Assembly (NCBI GenBank): GCA_037126765.1
Contig: JBBCBC010000019.1
Location: forward strand, 25,690,222 to 25,754,221
Direction of reading: 5' to 3'
DNA: 64,000 nucleotides
From: Stenogyne calaminthoides
Taxonomy: Eukaryota > Streptophyta > Magnoliopsida > Lamiales > Lamiaceae
Part shown: positions 1-9,870 of the stretch, one piece after another
Position numbering within the stretch: position 1 is the stretch's first letter
Layout of the letters: each line of letters opens with the position of its first letter
The notes under the pieces: model-generated
Seen by the model: the letters and a program-made list of their open reading frames with translations, nothing else
Told to the model about the DNA's origin: nothing
Databases searched by the model: none
Program-made: the position numbers and the translations under genes

Positions 1-1400
1 TACGCATGAAAATAAAACACATTAAATACCATGACAATTGGATACCTGCAAAACAGATCTAGCAATTCTACTATCCAATTTCAATTTAATGTCCAACAAT
101 TTAAATAACAATTTAAAAAATCAAAGCTCGAAACCAGAGCTTTGATACCAGTTGTTGGGAAAATCGGGGTGCCCGGATCTATTCGAGGTGATTATTTAAA
201 TACATATTTAAGTTAAATAGTTAATTACTAACATGAATTAATCCTAAATCAATTCAACATAATAATAAACAACACGCGTACACATAATTCACGTAAATCC
301 TAAACATGTGGAACTAGGAGTTACAAAATTACTAACCTCTTGAAGAATCAAACGGATGAATCAACCCAAGAGCCTTCCCAAATATATCCCCAAAGTCCAC
401 GAACGCTATCCGGTGGGAAGATTTCAACGAACGATTTTAATGGGAGATAAATTAAATATTTTGCTACCACCTTTGTGGATTTCTAATATTTCCAACACAT
501 GGAATTGCACTTGGGAATGAAGAGCTCATCCCCTATAAATAGGGAGGAGGGGTTCAAAATTTTAGGTCAAGAAAATAAGGAAGAAAATCTTTTCTTGATC
601 TCCAAGAAATCTTGAATATATCTTCTATATTCTTTTCTCCTTAATTAAATTTTCCATAAAAATCTCTTCCCTTCTTCAACCTATAATTTTCGAAAATTAC
701 AAGATATTAGGAGTCAAGATTTGACTTCTTGAATTTATGGGATAATTATGTATTCCTACAATAATTATCTCTTTCCATAAAATATCTACAAGAAAATCAA
801 GACAATCTTTTCTTCCTATTTATCTACAAAATTTCGAAAATATTAACATGGAAATATAGCAAGAATATTTTATTCTCTCTCTCATTAATTGGACTTTATT
901 TTGGGCTATTTGGGGGGCTTTTAGGAGAATTAAGATTGGACCTCCAATGGACTATGAAACTATAATATTTTGGGCCAAATATTATTCAAGTCCATTAATA
1001 TTAATTTACTCCAATAATAAAATTAATATTGAACTATCCATCTTAACCCATATTACGATTTCACATATAACATGGCTCCCGGTCATTATTTCCCGCGTTT
1101 AAGATTATCTTAGTCCATTAATTAATTAAGACACAGAACAAGCTTTATATTAATTAATATCTTTATCTTTGGAGTAAAGACAGGTCAACATTATTATCCA
1201 TGCCGGAAATAAATTTCCACTTGCAAGATTTGGCATGATAAATGATATGAGCCCACCAAGGGGACAAATCAAGCAAGACGTACTTGCACGCGATTCTCCG
1301 TATTAAATGTCAGCAATCGTCATGTAATTAATAATATTGCCCAAGATATAAGGTATCGAATCGCATTGACTCTCTTCCCATCATAAGTCAAAGCAATAGT
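1..1400 (-). mobile_element. Copia-type LTR retrotransposon, 5' LTR and leader (cut by window edge)
   Basis: An LTR starts with TGTTGGGA at 153 and is read here on the minus strand. Immediately to its left, after a 2-base spacer, is a sequence complementary to the 3' end of plant initiator tRNA-Met, so the internal region lies to the left, outside the window. The right boundary is not sharp. LTR-like sequence runs to about 1390-1408, where CACTA sequence takes over, and no target-site duplication could be confirmed. A palindrome CCCTATAAATAGGG at 531-544 could act as a TATA box on either strand. No coding sequence of this element is inside the window. Confidence 0.7.
134..150 (-). other. Primer binding site (initiator tRNA-Met type)
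   Basis: On the minus strand this reads TGGTATCAAAGC followed by TCTGG, two bases after the LTR end CCCAACA. It is the usual primer site of plant copia elements and fixes the orientation of the flanking LTR. Confidence 0.8.
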
Positions 1401-1408
1401 TATTAATT

Positions 1409-3111
1409 TCACACGATCCTATTTAAGGGACGGAGATTAAGAAACAACATGCCACTTTGACTACCACCTCCACCAGCACGACCACCACCATCGCCACCGC
1501 CACCGCCACGATCACCGCCAATCACAAGGCCACCGCTACCACCACCACGACCGCCACCGTCCTCGAAATTAATGGTGTTGAGGAAATACTCCGGTGAGCA
1601 ACCCATTTGAACGGCCAGAGCGGATGCAAGCCGCTGCCACTTCCGTTGATTTTCTTCTCTGATCTCGGCCGTCACCGCCTCTCTAATCTGTTCAACCGTC
1701 TCCTGCGGATGTGGTGGTTGCGGTGCTGAAGTAACAGAGGTCTGAGACGAGTAGGGTTGCGTCTCCACGATTATGACGGGAGACAACCTACCGAACCCAA
1801 GGACCCGCTGTCTAGAGGTGCCGGCCTCCTCCACATAAATCTGATTCAAATTAATCGGAGGAGGTGGTGGATTATCATCACCTGAGGCGGCGGCTTGGGC
1901 CTGGATGGCTGCTTCGACCCTTTCTTGCACGGTTCTCTATAAAAAAAATAAAAAATTATATACATGAGACAAGCAACATGCATGAGCAGGTTAGTAATTA
2001 CGAAATACAATATTATAATTAAATTACTTACGTGCACGTGGGTGCTGCGGTGGTAGGTGGAGGTCTTTGTCTCCTCTTCATAGGGGTGGCCGAGTGCCAA
2101 CGTCTCCAGAGCATCCAGATGGCGTCCGAGCCGTAGTTCCTGTTAACAAATACACGTATTAAAATTAATTATGAAGTTATAGAATTAAATATTAATATGT
2201 TTTAATTACTTACTTCCGCCATTTGGTGCTCCAGAATCGATCGGGATCCGGCCCTATGCACAGCGACGTCCCCATCCCCTCCGTGCTAGCTCATGCGGTT
2301 TTCGCGATTCTTCCGGCACATCTCCTGATAAGCAGGATCGCTCCACACAGCCACAATCGACCCCCAGACGCCAGGATCCATGTCGTCCGTCATATCCAGC
2401 CCTTCATCCTTCCACGCGGCGTGCCACCTATACAGTAAGTCTTTGTACCAGACTTGTGCAAGCTTTTTGAACGGACCATAAAAATCGGCCGGGGTCCCCA
2501 TTTCGTCTGTTTCTGAATTTCATTAACACAAACTTTGTTGTATTAAATTAAAATAAATAATTATGAATACTTTTAGTAATTAATTATTGTACGTACCCTA
2601 AACTCGTCGAAGTAGAGCTGGAGGTGGGATTCAGGCACGTCTTTCCAGCTGTGGGCCCCCATGGCAATTCCAACTCGCAAGATGAAGCTGGTGGCTATAG
2701 CGGCAGCCTCGTGACCGGGTATGATGCTGAAACAACAATATAAAAAATTAATAAGTATAATTAAATAATTAACTGTATAACTAAACAAATTAATAAATAA
2801 AAGTAAATTATAACTCACTTTCCCGCTCTCAAGTCGATCGCTAAACGAGCATTGGGTGCCGAGCCACGATGAACAGAGGCCGAACCTGAGCTCGACCCTC
2901 CTGGAGATGCCCCTGTCGATGGCAGGTTCTGCGAGCTGGACCCGGCGGGGGCGGGTGGGTGCAGGTTCACCGTCGGTCGAAGGATCCTCTTCCTCCTAGT
3001 GCTCTGAGGAACACTACCTTCGCCTCGACCACCGCCGTTGCCTCGGCCACCGCCGTTGCCCCGGCCACCGCCGTTGCCTCGACCACCGCTGCTGCCGCTA
3101 CCTCGCACCAT
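1409..3111 (-). pseudogene. CACTA-associated Ptta/En/Spm-type protein, five exons, one premature stop
   Basis: Five exons can be read with GT-AG borders: 2819-3111, 2597-2726, 2214-2512, 2032-2139 and 1409-1936. Exon 1 encodes a Gly/Arg-rich tract (repeated GGGRGN units) and a Ser/Pro linker. Exon 3 holds the recognisable core, with the segments WKDEGLDMT, VWGSIVAVW and CRKNREN followed by HRAGSRSILEHQ. This matches the plant transposase Ptta/En/Spm family (Pfam Transposase_24), a TNPA-like accessory protein rather than the catalytic one. Exon 5 is Pro- then Gly-rich. An in-frame TAG at 2286-2288 cuts exon 3 between NRENRMS and the conserved downstream part. Everything else in that frame is open, so the break looks recent. 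The initiator chosen is MVRGSGSS; an upstream ATG leads quickly to a stop. Confidence 0.7.
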
Positions 3112-3739
3112 CGTTGTAGCTGCCGCGACCACTATCACGTGTAGTACTCATCTGCATTATATAAAAAAATATGAATGTCATTTGACATAAATTACATAAT
3201 TAAAACTATTAATAATTAATTAATTAAAACAATTAATTAAAGTTGCGCCTAAATTTTGACAGAGTTTCGACTGTATTATTTTAAACCCATCCTATTCAAC
3301 CAACAATCTAACAATTCTAAAAATTATAATATCTAACTAGTTTAATTTCTAACTAGACTAGTTAAACTAATTAAACATGCATATACAAGTAATACAATAA
3401 AACTAATTAAATATGCATATACAAGTAATACTATAAAACTAATTTAACACATATATACAAGTAATATTATCTAATATTTACAAATAATTTCGACAGAGTT
3501 TCGACTGTATTATTGTAAACACATCCTATTCAACCAACAATCTAACAATTATAACAATTATAATATCTAACTAGTCTAATTTTTAACAATTTTGAGCGGA
3601 ATTATTAATATATTTCTAACAATTCTAAACTCATCCTATTCAACCAACAATCTAACAATTCTAACATTTTTTAGTGAAACTAGTCTAATTTCTAACAATT
3701 TCTAACAATATATATAGATATTATTAATATATAATTTCA

Positions 3740-3810
3740 AAATATATCATTATATATATATATATAATTTTGAAATATATATTAATATATATATATATTT
3801 AAATAATATT

Positions 3811-3850
<40 letters not shown>
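3740..3850. repeat. (TA)n microsatellite inside CACTA
   Basis: Nearly pure TA dinucleotide runs broken by a few AATAT spacers. Surrounding sequence (3140-3850) is AT-rich, with short repeated phrases such as ATCTAACTAG and CCTATTCAACC, and has no gene. Confidence 0.85.
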
Positions 3851-3851
<1 letters not shown>

Positions 3852-4414
3852 CAATTTGAAAACGAACGGTAAAAAGTAAGAAAATTATCGTCAGATTGAA
3901 GAGTGCGGCAGTACGATTATCGTTTAATTGACGGAATGTTCACGACGGCAACAACGAACGACGTACGGCGGCGGGACGGCGTAGAATTTGCGAAAAAAAT
4001 GCAGAAAGAATGTTGCGGGATCGTTTATATAATCAGATTTAGCGACGGATTAGTGACGGTTTTTAAAAACTATCACTAATAGCGACGGAAAAACCGTAGA
4101 TAAATTCGAAACATCGTCGCTAAACGCCCTTGGTGCGGTGGGCCAAGTGCCGAGTCGCCTCGTGTCCCGTACGCGACTTAGCGACAGTTTCAAACCGTCG
4201 ATAAATCGTAGCTAAGTGACCCGATTCAACCCGACCCAACCTGATTCGAAAGAACCGTCACTACTGGCAATGGTTTTAAAAATCGTCGCTAAACCATCGC
4301 TAAATCGATAACTTTGACCGTTTGACTAAATCCGTCGACAAAACTGTCGCAATTATCGATGGTGTAGCAAACTGTCGCTAAAAACCGTCGTTAAAACCCG
4401 CATTTTTTGTAGTA
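3852..4414. repeat. CACTA subterminal repeat zone
   Basis: More than ten copies, in both orientations, of a core related to TAGCGACGG / CCGTCGCTA. In the En/Spm family such subterminal arrays bind the TNPA protein. The terminus TACTACAAAAAATG (minus strand) closes the zone. GC content is clearly higher than in the AT-rich block to its left. Confidence 0.7.
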
Positions 4415-4415
4415 A

Positions 4416-4429
4416 GGACAGAGGGAGTA
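4416..4429. repeat. Stowaway-like MITE terminal repeat fragment
   Basis: GGACAGAGGGAGTA is the inverted form of the Stowaway terminus (TACTCCCTCTGTCC). It touches the CACTA end directly and no matching partner TIR was found nearby, so it is a lone end or a chance junction. Confidence 0.45.
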
Positions 4430-4510
4430 TTAAGAACCCTTCACAAGATAATTGCCCCATACCGGATGGAGAAAAATCATTTCAATAGTTCCTCAATTTC
4501 TTTTGTAAAT

Positions 4511-4992
4511 AGGCAAAATGCATCTTCAGGTTCTTAAACTATTAATTTTTTATTTCGAAAGATCCTTAAATTATTTTTTTATTTTAACAAATCCCTGAAC
4601 TATCAAATTTTATTTCGAAAGGTGCCTAAACTATTTTTTTTGTTTAATGAAGTCACTAAACTATTAATTTTTGTTTCAAGCAATCCTTCTTGACGGAATT
4701 TTCTAAGTACTCTAACGGAACCATTAAGTAAAACAATGGTCAATATTGACAATTTTGAGAATGATGATGTGTGTACTTGCTTAACGGTTCTGTTAGATTA
4801 TTAAAAAAATAGTCAAGAAAAACTGTGTGAAACAAAAATCAATAGTTTAGGGACTTCATTAAATAAAAAAATAGTTTAACGACCTTTCGAAATAAAAGTT
4901 AATAGTTCAGGGGCATTTTAAAATAAAAAAATAGTTTAAGGACCTTTCTTAATAAAAAATAATAGTTAAGGACCTAAAAATACATTTTGCCT
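4511..4992. mobile_element. Foldback MITE, ~480 bp, long terminal inverted repeats
   Basis: AGGCAAAATG at 4511-4520 is matched by CATTTTGCCT at 4983-4992, and the complementarity extends inward through blocks of the form TTAAACTATT / AATAGTTTAA for most of each arm. The centre (about 4680-4800) is not repetitive. There is no ORF. Flanks TTTTGTAAAT and TTTGAAATA resemble each other but are not a clean duplication, so the superfamily is left open. Confidence 0.65.
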
Positions 4993-5405
4993 TTTGAAAT
5001 ATAGTGTCAAGTTAGAATTTAATGCTTAAAGAAATAAAAAAAATATATATCCACATGGCCAACATTGGAAAGACCTAGGTATATTTGTTATCTCATGATA
5101 ACATTGATAGCATAAATATATGCATGGGCCAATTCATTTTCCATGTATCATATGATAACAATAATTTTTATTGTACAAGACTAATCAAATAAATTTCATG
5201 TGGGGGTGGGGGTGGGGGTGGGGGGGACTTGTTTGAGATTCCCAAATTCACCCAATCTCAAAATACAATTAGCAATTTGTATAAGGCTAATCTAATTAAT
5301 TATCATAAAAAGTGTAATAGTTGAATCATGGATGGGGTGGATTAGTCTAGAGTGACTTAAATATTTAGCTAACAAAAAAATAATGCAGAAGATTGTAAAG
5401 TATTA
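4993..5405. other. Gene-free spacer
   Basis: AT-rich DNA without coding features. It contains a G-rich tract at 5202-5226 (five G runs of five or more separated by single T). The right edge TATTA at 5401-5405 is one copy of the target-site duplication of the next element. Confidence 0.6.
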
Positions 5406-6710
5406 TGATGGTCCCGGTGGGAAAACCCATTTTGCTCGTGCGGAAGAAAAACATTTCAATACGGTGCATATAAAACAGGGGTGAAGGAATGGTGATTCCA
5501 AATTTTCTCCTTTTTAAGCTCATGTGTTGTGTCTTGCTTAGAATCGAGTGCGTATGACAAGATAAGAACGTAAAGCAGTAAATAACACAACAATGTATAG
5601 TGGTTCGGAGACTCAAGCTCCTACATCCACTCTCCCTTTTCTTAGGGAAATTCCTTCAAACACTTCCTGAGCTTTCTGACTACCTCTGTAGTTTACTAAC
5701 TCAACTCGGCCCTGAGTTTTCTGACTACTCCGCGTAGTTTACTTACTCAACCCGACCCTGAGCTTTCTGACTACCTCTGTAGTTTACTAACTCAAACTGG
5801 ACTTACCACCCTCTCGGGCTCGCCTCTTAGATGTTTAACGAGTTCACACTCCTTCGGGACTTATCACCCTCTCTCGGGATTGCCTAACAACTACCTCTCT
5901 TCACCACTACTTATCTCTTCCGAGAATGGGGTTTGGGTTTGGTGTTGTCTCCAACTATGGTGAGATTTTCCCTTACAATGGTTTAGCCTCAATGCTAAGG
6001 TTGGGAAAATCTCTCTAAGCTTATGATACATCGTGGGTTGCTTAGGTTGGGTTCTAGAACACTCTTTGACATATTTGTATATCTACAGACTTGTGTTCTA
6101 GGGTGGGAATGCTTTGACTATAACGCTCTTGGCTCTGTGGCCTTTTGTGCATAATCTCCACACTTAATTTGATGGAAGATCTTGTATTTATAGTGTGGAT
6201 TTGAATGTTACCGTTGGAGAGAATCACATTCAAATCCATACTATTCTCTGTAAGTTCTGCAGCTTTTCCAGGCTGGTTGTCTTCCTCTCGTTGGTCCACG
6301 TCAGTTGGATTCCAATGGCTATATTCCTCAGCTTCAGTGCCTCGGAACATTCAGGATATCTTGAGCTTTTCGGTATATTCTTGAGTCTTCGATAATTCTT
6401 CGTGCCTTCAGTATTCTCCGAGTCTTCAGGATTCTCTGAGTCTTCAGGATTCTCTGAGTCTTCAGGATTCTCCGAGTCTTCAGTTTTCTCTGAGCCTTCA
6501 GGTTTCTCTGAGTCTTCAGGATTCTCAGTCTCATACTGAGTCTTCAGATTTTAACCTGTTCTATATCTGCCGACTATACACGGTGCAGATTTTATCCTGA
6601 ACACTCTAAAACTGAATCCTGACTCATCTATCAAGATTATCCTGAACATGTCATACTCAAGGGTTTTGGGATCTAATCAAAATCCTCTTTATTAAATTCA
6701 TTTCCCAACA
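5406..6710 (-). repeat. Family A 3' LTR
   Basis: Runs from TGATGGTCCCGG to TTTCCCAACA (plus-strand reading). It is bordered inside by the polypurine tract and outside by TATTA. It contains a TATA box with an upstream AACGG motif and a GAGTCTTCAGGATTCTC-type minisatellite at about 6410-6530. Confidence 0.88.
6185..6218 (-). promoter_or_regulatory. LTR promoter: TATA box with MSA-like element
   Basis: Minus strand: TCCAACGGTAA (6218-6208), then TATAAATA (6192-6185) 15 bp downstream. The 11-mer matches the M-phase-specific activator consensus YCYAACGGYYA at 10 of 11 positions. A dyad GGATTTGAATGT / ACATTCAAATCC surrounds it. The same arrangement occurs in the 5' LTR at 8707-8740. Confidence 0.6.
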
Positions 6711-6711
6711 A

Positions 6712-6729
6712 TTTCCCCCTTTTTGATGA
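6712..6729 (-). other. Polypurine tract of family A element
   Basis: On the minus strand TCATCAAAAAGGGGGAAA sits directly before the 3' LTR start. It is the same tract as in the SIRE-like element (37630-37648) and the family A variant (43166-43185). Confidence 0.8.
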
Positions 6730-7908
6730 TGCCAAAACCATCTTGTTACAAAACACTTAACCTATACTCAGGTTTCAGTTTTTCTTATTACAAGAATGGT
6801 ATATTTCTTAATAATTAATTCAGCAATGAATCACCCAACAATTTCATCACTAAACAACAATAATCAGGCATATCAAATATAAAGACATGTAAAAAAGATA
6901 ATGAGGTATTATCTTTGAGCATAAAGATAAAGTTTCATTGATTGTATGTTATCAGTTACAGATTACAATGAACTTATCAAAAGATAAAGACAAAAACATA
7001 AAGAATTACAAGTCTTCAGCCTTCTGTCTTCAGCTCGGCTCCTGGCCTCAGGTCTATCTGAGCTCTCAGTGTCTTCAATAACATACTGAGTCTCAGGTCT
7101 CTTGATTCAACGGACCTTGTCTGATCAGGCATACTGACACTCATGCTGAGTGAGTTCAGTTTCTTCTGACTTCAGACATCCTGACCCTCAGGTCTTTTGA
7201 CCTATACTGAGTCTCAGTTCACTTTACTTACTGAGCCTCAGATCACTTTTACTCAGGCTATCTGATTTCTTCTTTGCCTGATCTGATCAGTTCAACTGAT
7301 TAGATCAACACATCTTTAGATCACCATATCAGAATAGCATCAGGTCATTATATCAGGTTATCATATCAGGTTTATCATATCTGATCTCGATCACGTCTGA
7401 TCTTGATCAGTCTCTTCTGCTTGTCTTCTGATTTGCAACCTTCTCTTCTGATTTTGCTGGCTTTAGCTTTTCTTCTCTTCTGATTTTGCACAGCTCATCA
7501 GTTGACTCCGGAACTCATCTAACTCATCTGATCTCGATCAGTCTCATCTGCAGCCTCGTCTGATCTCGATCATCTACTTCTGATTCCGTGAGTTCCCCCT
7601 CAATTTGTTCTCTCGTTCCCCCTCAACTTGTTATCTGTAATTTATCTTGAATAACACAAGTTGATAATGTTTTGGCATAGAACTAAAATATCCCAATAAT
7701 TTCTCAATTTATAATGTCGCCAAAACATCAGAATATATGCATTTTTAAAGAAACATGTTTTTCTTTAAAAAGATCTGTTCAGGTGGTCACTCCGAAATTA
7801 GTGAACCTTTTGAACTCCCGCTTTGATACCACTTGTTGGTATCAGATCAGAGACAGGTTTTAAAATAGATCTGCTCAGGCGACCACTTTGAAAAGGTAAT
7901 CTTTTGAG
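6730..7908 (-). other. Non-coding internal region of family A element
   Basis: No gag, protease, integrase or RT motif was found. The stretch is rich in CTGATC/GATCAG and CTCAGG/CCTGAG words. About 7610-7710 resembles the LTR start seen at 41116 and 43186, including the phrase GGGGGAACTCACG on the minus strand. The internal region may therefore preserve an older LTR junction. A second tRNA-iMet primer-like site lies near 7820-7850. Confidence 0.6.
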
Positions 7909-7925
7909 CACCTGCTCTGATACCA
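7909..7925 (-). other. Primer binding site of family A element
   Basis: Minus strand TGGTATCAGAGCAGGTG begins two bases after the LTR end GGGACCATCA. It is complementary to initiator tRNA-Met. Confidence 0.82.
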
Positions 7926-7927
7926 AT

Positions 7928-9230
7928 TGATGGTCCCGGTGGGAAAACCCATTTTGCTCGTGCGGAAGCAAAACATTTCAATGCGGTGCATATAAAACAG
8001 GGGTGAAGGAATGGTGATTCCAAATTTTCTCCTTTTTAAGCTCATGTGTTGTGTCTTGCTTAGAATCGAGTGCGTATGACAAGATAAGAACGTAAAGCAG
8101 TAAATAACACAACAATGTATAGTGGTTCGGAGACTCAAGCTCCTACATCCACTCTCCCTTTTCTTAGGGAAATTCCTTCAAACACTTCCTGAGCTTTCTG
8201 ACTACCTCTGTAGTTTACTAACTCAACTCGGCCCTGAGTTTTCTGACTACTCCGCGTAGTTTACTTACTCAACCCGACCCTGAGCTTTCTGACTACCTCT
8301 GTAGTTTACTAACTCAAACTGGACTTACCACCCTCTCGGGCTCGCCTCTTAGATGTTTAACGAGTTCACACTCCTTCGGGACTTATCACCCTCTCTCGGG
8401 ATTGCCTAACAACTACCTCTCTTCACCACTACTTATCTCTTCCGAGAATGGGGTTTGGGTTTGGTGTTGTCTCCAACTATGGTGAGATTTTCCCTTACAA
8501 TGGTTTAGCCTCAATGCTAAGGTTGGGAAAATCTCTCTAAGCTTATGATACATCGTGGGTTGCTTAGGTTGGGTTCTAGAACACTCTTTGACATATTTGT
8601 ATATCTACAGACTTGTGTTCTAGGGTGGGAATGCTTTGACTATAACGCTCTTGGCTCTGTGGCCTTTTGTGCATAATCTCCACACTTAATTTGATGGAAG
8701 ATCTTGTATTTATAGTGTGGATTTGAATGTTACCGTTGGAGAGAATCACATTCAAATCCATACTATTCTCTGTAAGTTCTGCAGCTTTTCCAGGCTGGTT
8801 GTCTTCCTCTCGTTGGTCCACGTCAGTTGGATTCCAATGGCTATATTCCTCAGCTTCAGTGCCTCGGAACATTCAGGATATACTGAGCTTTCAGTATATT
8901 ACTGAGTCTTCAGTAATTACTATGCCTTCAGTATTCTCTGAGTCTTCCGGATTCTCTGAGTCTTCAGGATTCTCTGAGTCTTCAGGATTCTCTGAGTCTT
9001 CAGTTTTCTCTGAGCCTTCAGGTTTCTCTGAGTCTTCAGGATTCTCAGTCTCATACTGAGTCTTCAGATTTTAACCTGTTCTATATCTGCCGACTATACA
9101 CGGTGCAGATTTTATCCTGAACACTCTAAAACTGAATCCTGACTCATCTATCAAGATTATCCTGAACATGTCATACTCAGGGGTTTTGGGATCTAATCAA
9201 AATCCTCTTTATTAAATTCATTTCCCAACA
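7928..9230 (-). repeat. Family A 5' LTR
   Basis: Same ends as the 3' LTR (TGATGGTCCCGG to TTTCCCAACA) and nearly identical to it, except for 8877-8925. There this copy reads ACTGAG and TTCAGTA where the other reads CTTGAG and TTCGGTA. The TATA box is at 8707-8714 and the MSA-like motif at 8730-8740. Confidence 0.88.
8707..8740 (-). promoter_or_regulatory. LTR promoter: TATA box with MSA-like element
   Basis: TATAAATA with TCCAACGGTAA upstream on the minus strand, same spacing and dyad as in the 3' LTR. Being in the 5' LTR, this is the copy that would drive the genomic transcript. Confidence 0.6.
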
Positions 9231-9235
9231 CATTA

Positions 9236-9870
9236 AATGTAGATGATTGGAAATAAATGAAGAACACCTTGAATGTTCTTCAATAAATGCTAGTAATAAT
9301 TTTGACAGAATAATTGCTCTTGAGCATAAAATCGAATCCTTATTAATGGCTGAAAAGCCTCAATTTATAGATCTAATTGCAGAAATTTATGGTATAGATC
9401 TACACTTTACTCTTCATCATAATTAAAGAGATTTATGATATAGATCTAACCGTCCGATGCTCGACCCTGGCAGCTGGGGAGAACTTCGTCTGTCAACACT
9501 AAAATTTGCCTTAAATAGCCACCTGCGTCTGTCACACAGCCGTTCATGAGATATCTTCCCTTTTGAGGAAGATCTTCTTAGTAGATGATCGTTGGACGAG
9601 CTTTGTCCCCTAGTAATTATGATTTAGGCAAATCATCTCGGAGTTGGTATAACTCCGGGTTGATCATGAGCAGAATCTTGGCTCACACCCATGAAGTAAT
9701 TAGCAGCGAGCTCGAATGAATTCGTTGTTCTCGAACTGACAAGGTGATATGATGTGACTTTGGAGCGTGGATCGAAATCACCATTTGGGAACTAAGCGAT
9801 TGGACTTTACATACACAAAGGGTTTAAAGTTGTCTGAGAATTCCCAAGTTCATACAATTTGTACATACAA
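9236..9870 (-). mobile_element. Possible old LTR fragment
   Basis: No ORF. A TATA-like box (TCTATAAATTGAGGC, minus strand, around 9363-9377) and a downstream mixed-composition stretch resemble an LTR promoter region. No paired LTR, PBS or target duplication could be found, so this is a weak call. Confidence 0.3.

Larger units (their letters stand above)
1409..4414 (-). mobile_element. CACTA (En/Spm) element, 5' end and gene; other end not seen
   Basis: The right end, read on the minus strand, is TACTACAAAAAATGC, a CACTA terminus with its first C changed to T. Next comes a 560-bp subterminal zone dense in GCGACGG and CCGTCGC motifs, then AT-rich sequence, then a multi-exon En/Spm-type gene. 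The second terminus should lie left of 1409 but the neighbouring LTR is there, so this copy is probably truncated or interrupted. No TNPD-type (DDE) transposase is visible, so the element appears non-autonomous. Confidence 0.7.
5406..9230 (-). mobile_element. Complete non-autonomous LTR retrotransposon (family A)
   Basis: Two LTRs of about 1.30 kb flank a 1.2-kb internal region. The inner edges carry a tRNA-iMet primer site and a polypurine tract in the correct positions for the minus strand. Flanks TATTA (left) and CATTA (right) form a target-site duplication with one mismatch. No gag or pol motif occurs in any frame of the internal region, so replication would need proteins from another element. 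The PBS and PPT match those of the SIRE-like copia at 36155-52710, the likely type of helper. The LTRs are nearly identical outside one short patch, so the insertion is young. Confidence 0.85.

Noticed and set aside
5365..9059. Pairs of identical small ORFs (83-110 codons) in both LTRs of the 5406-9230 element
   Set aside because: They are identical because LTRs are duplicates; the frames are antisense or overlap promoter and repeat DNA and resemble no protein family.
9236..9870. Naming a retrotransposon family for this block
   Set aside because: Only a TATA-like box and composition suggest an LTR; no partner, PBS or PPT.
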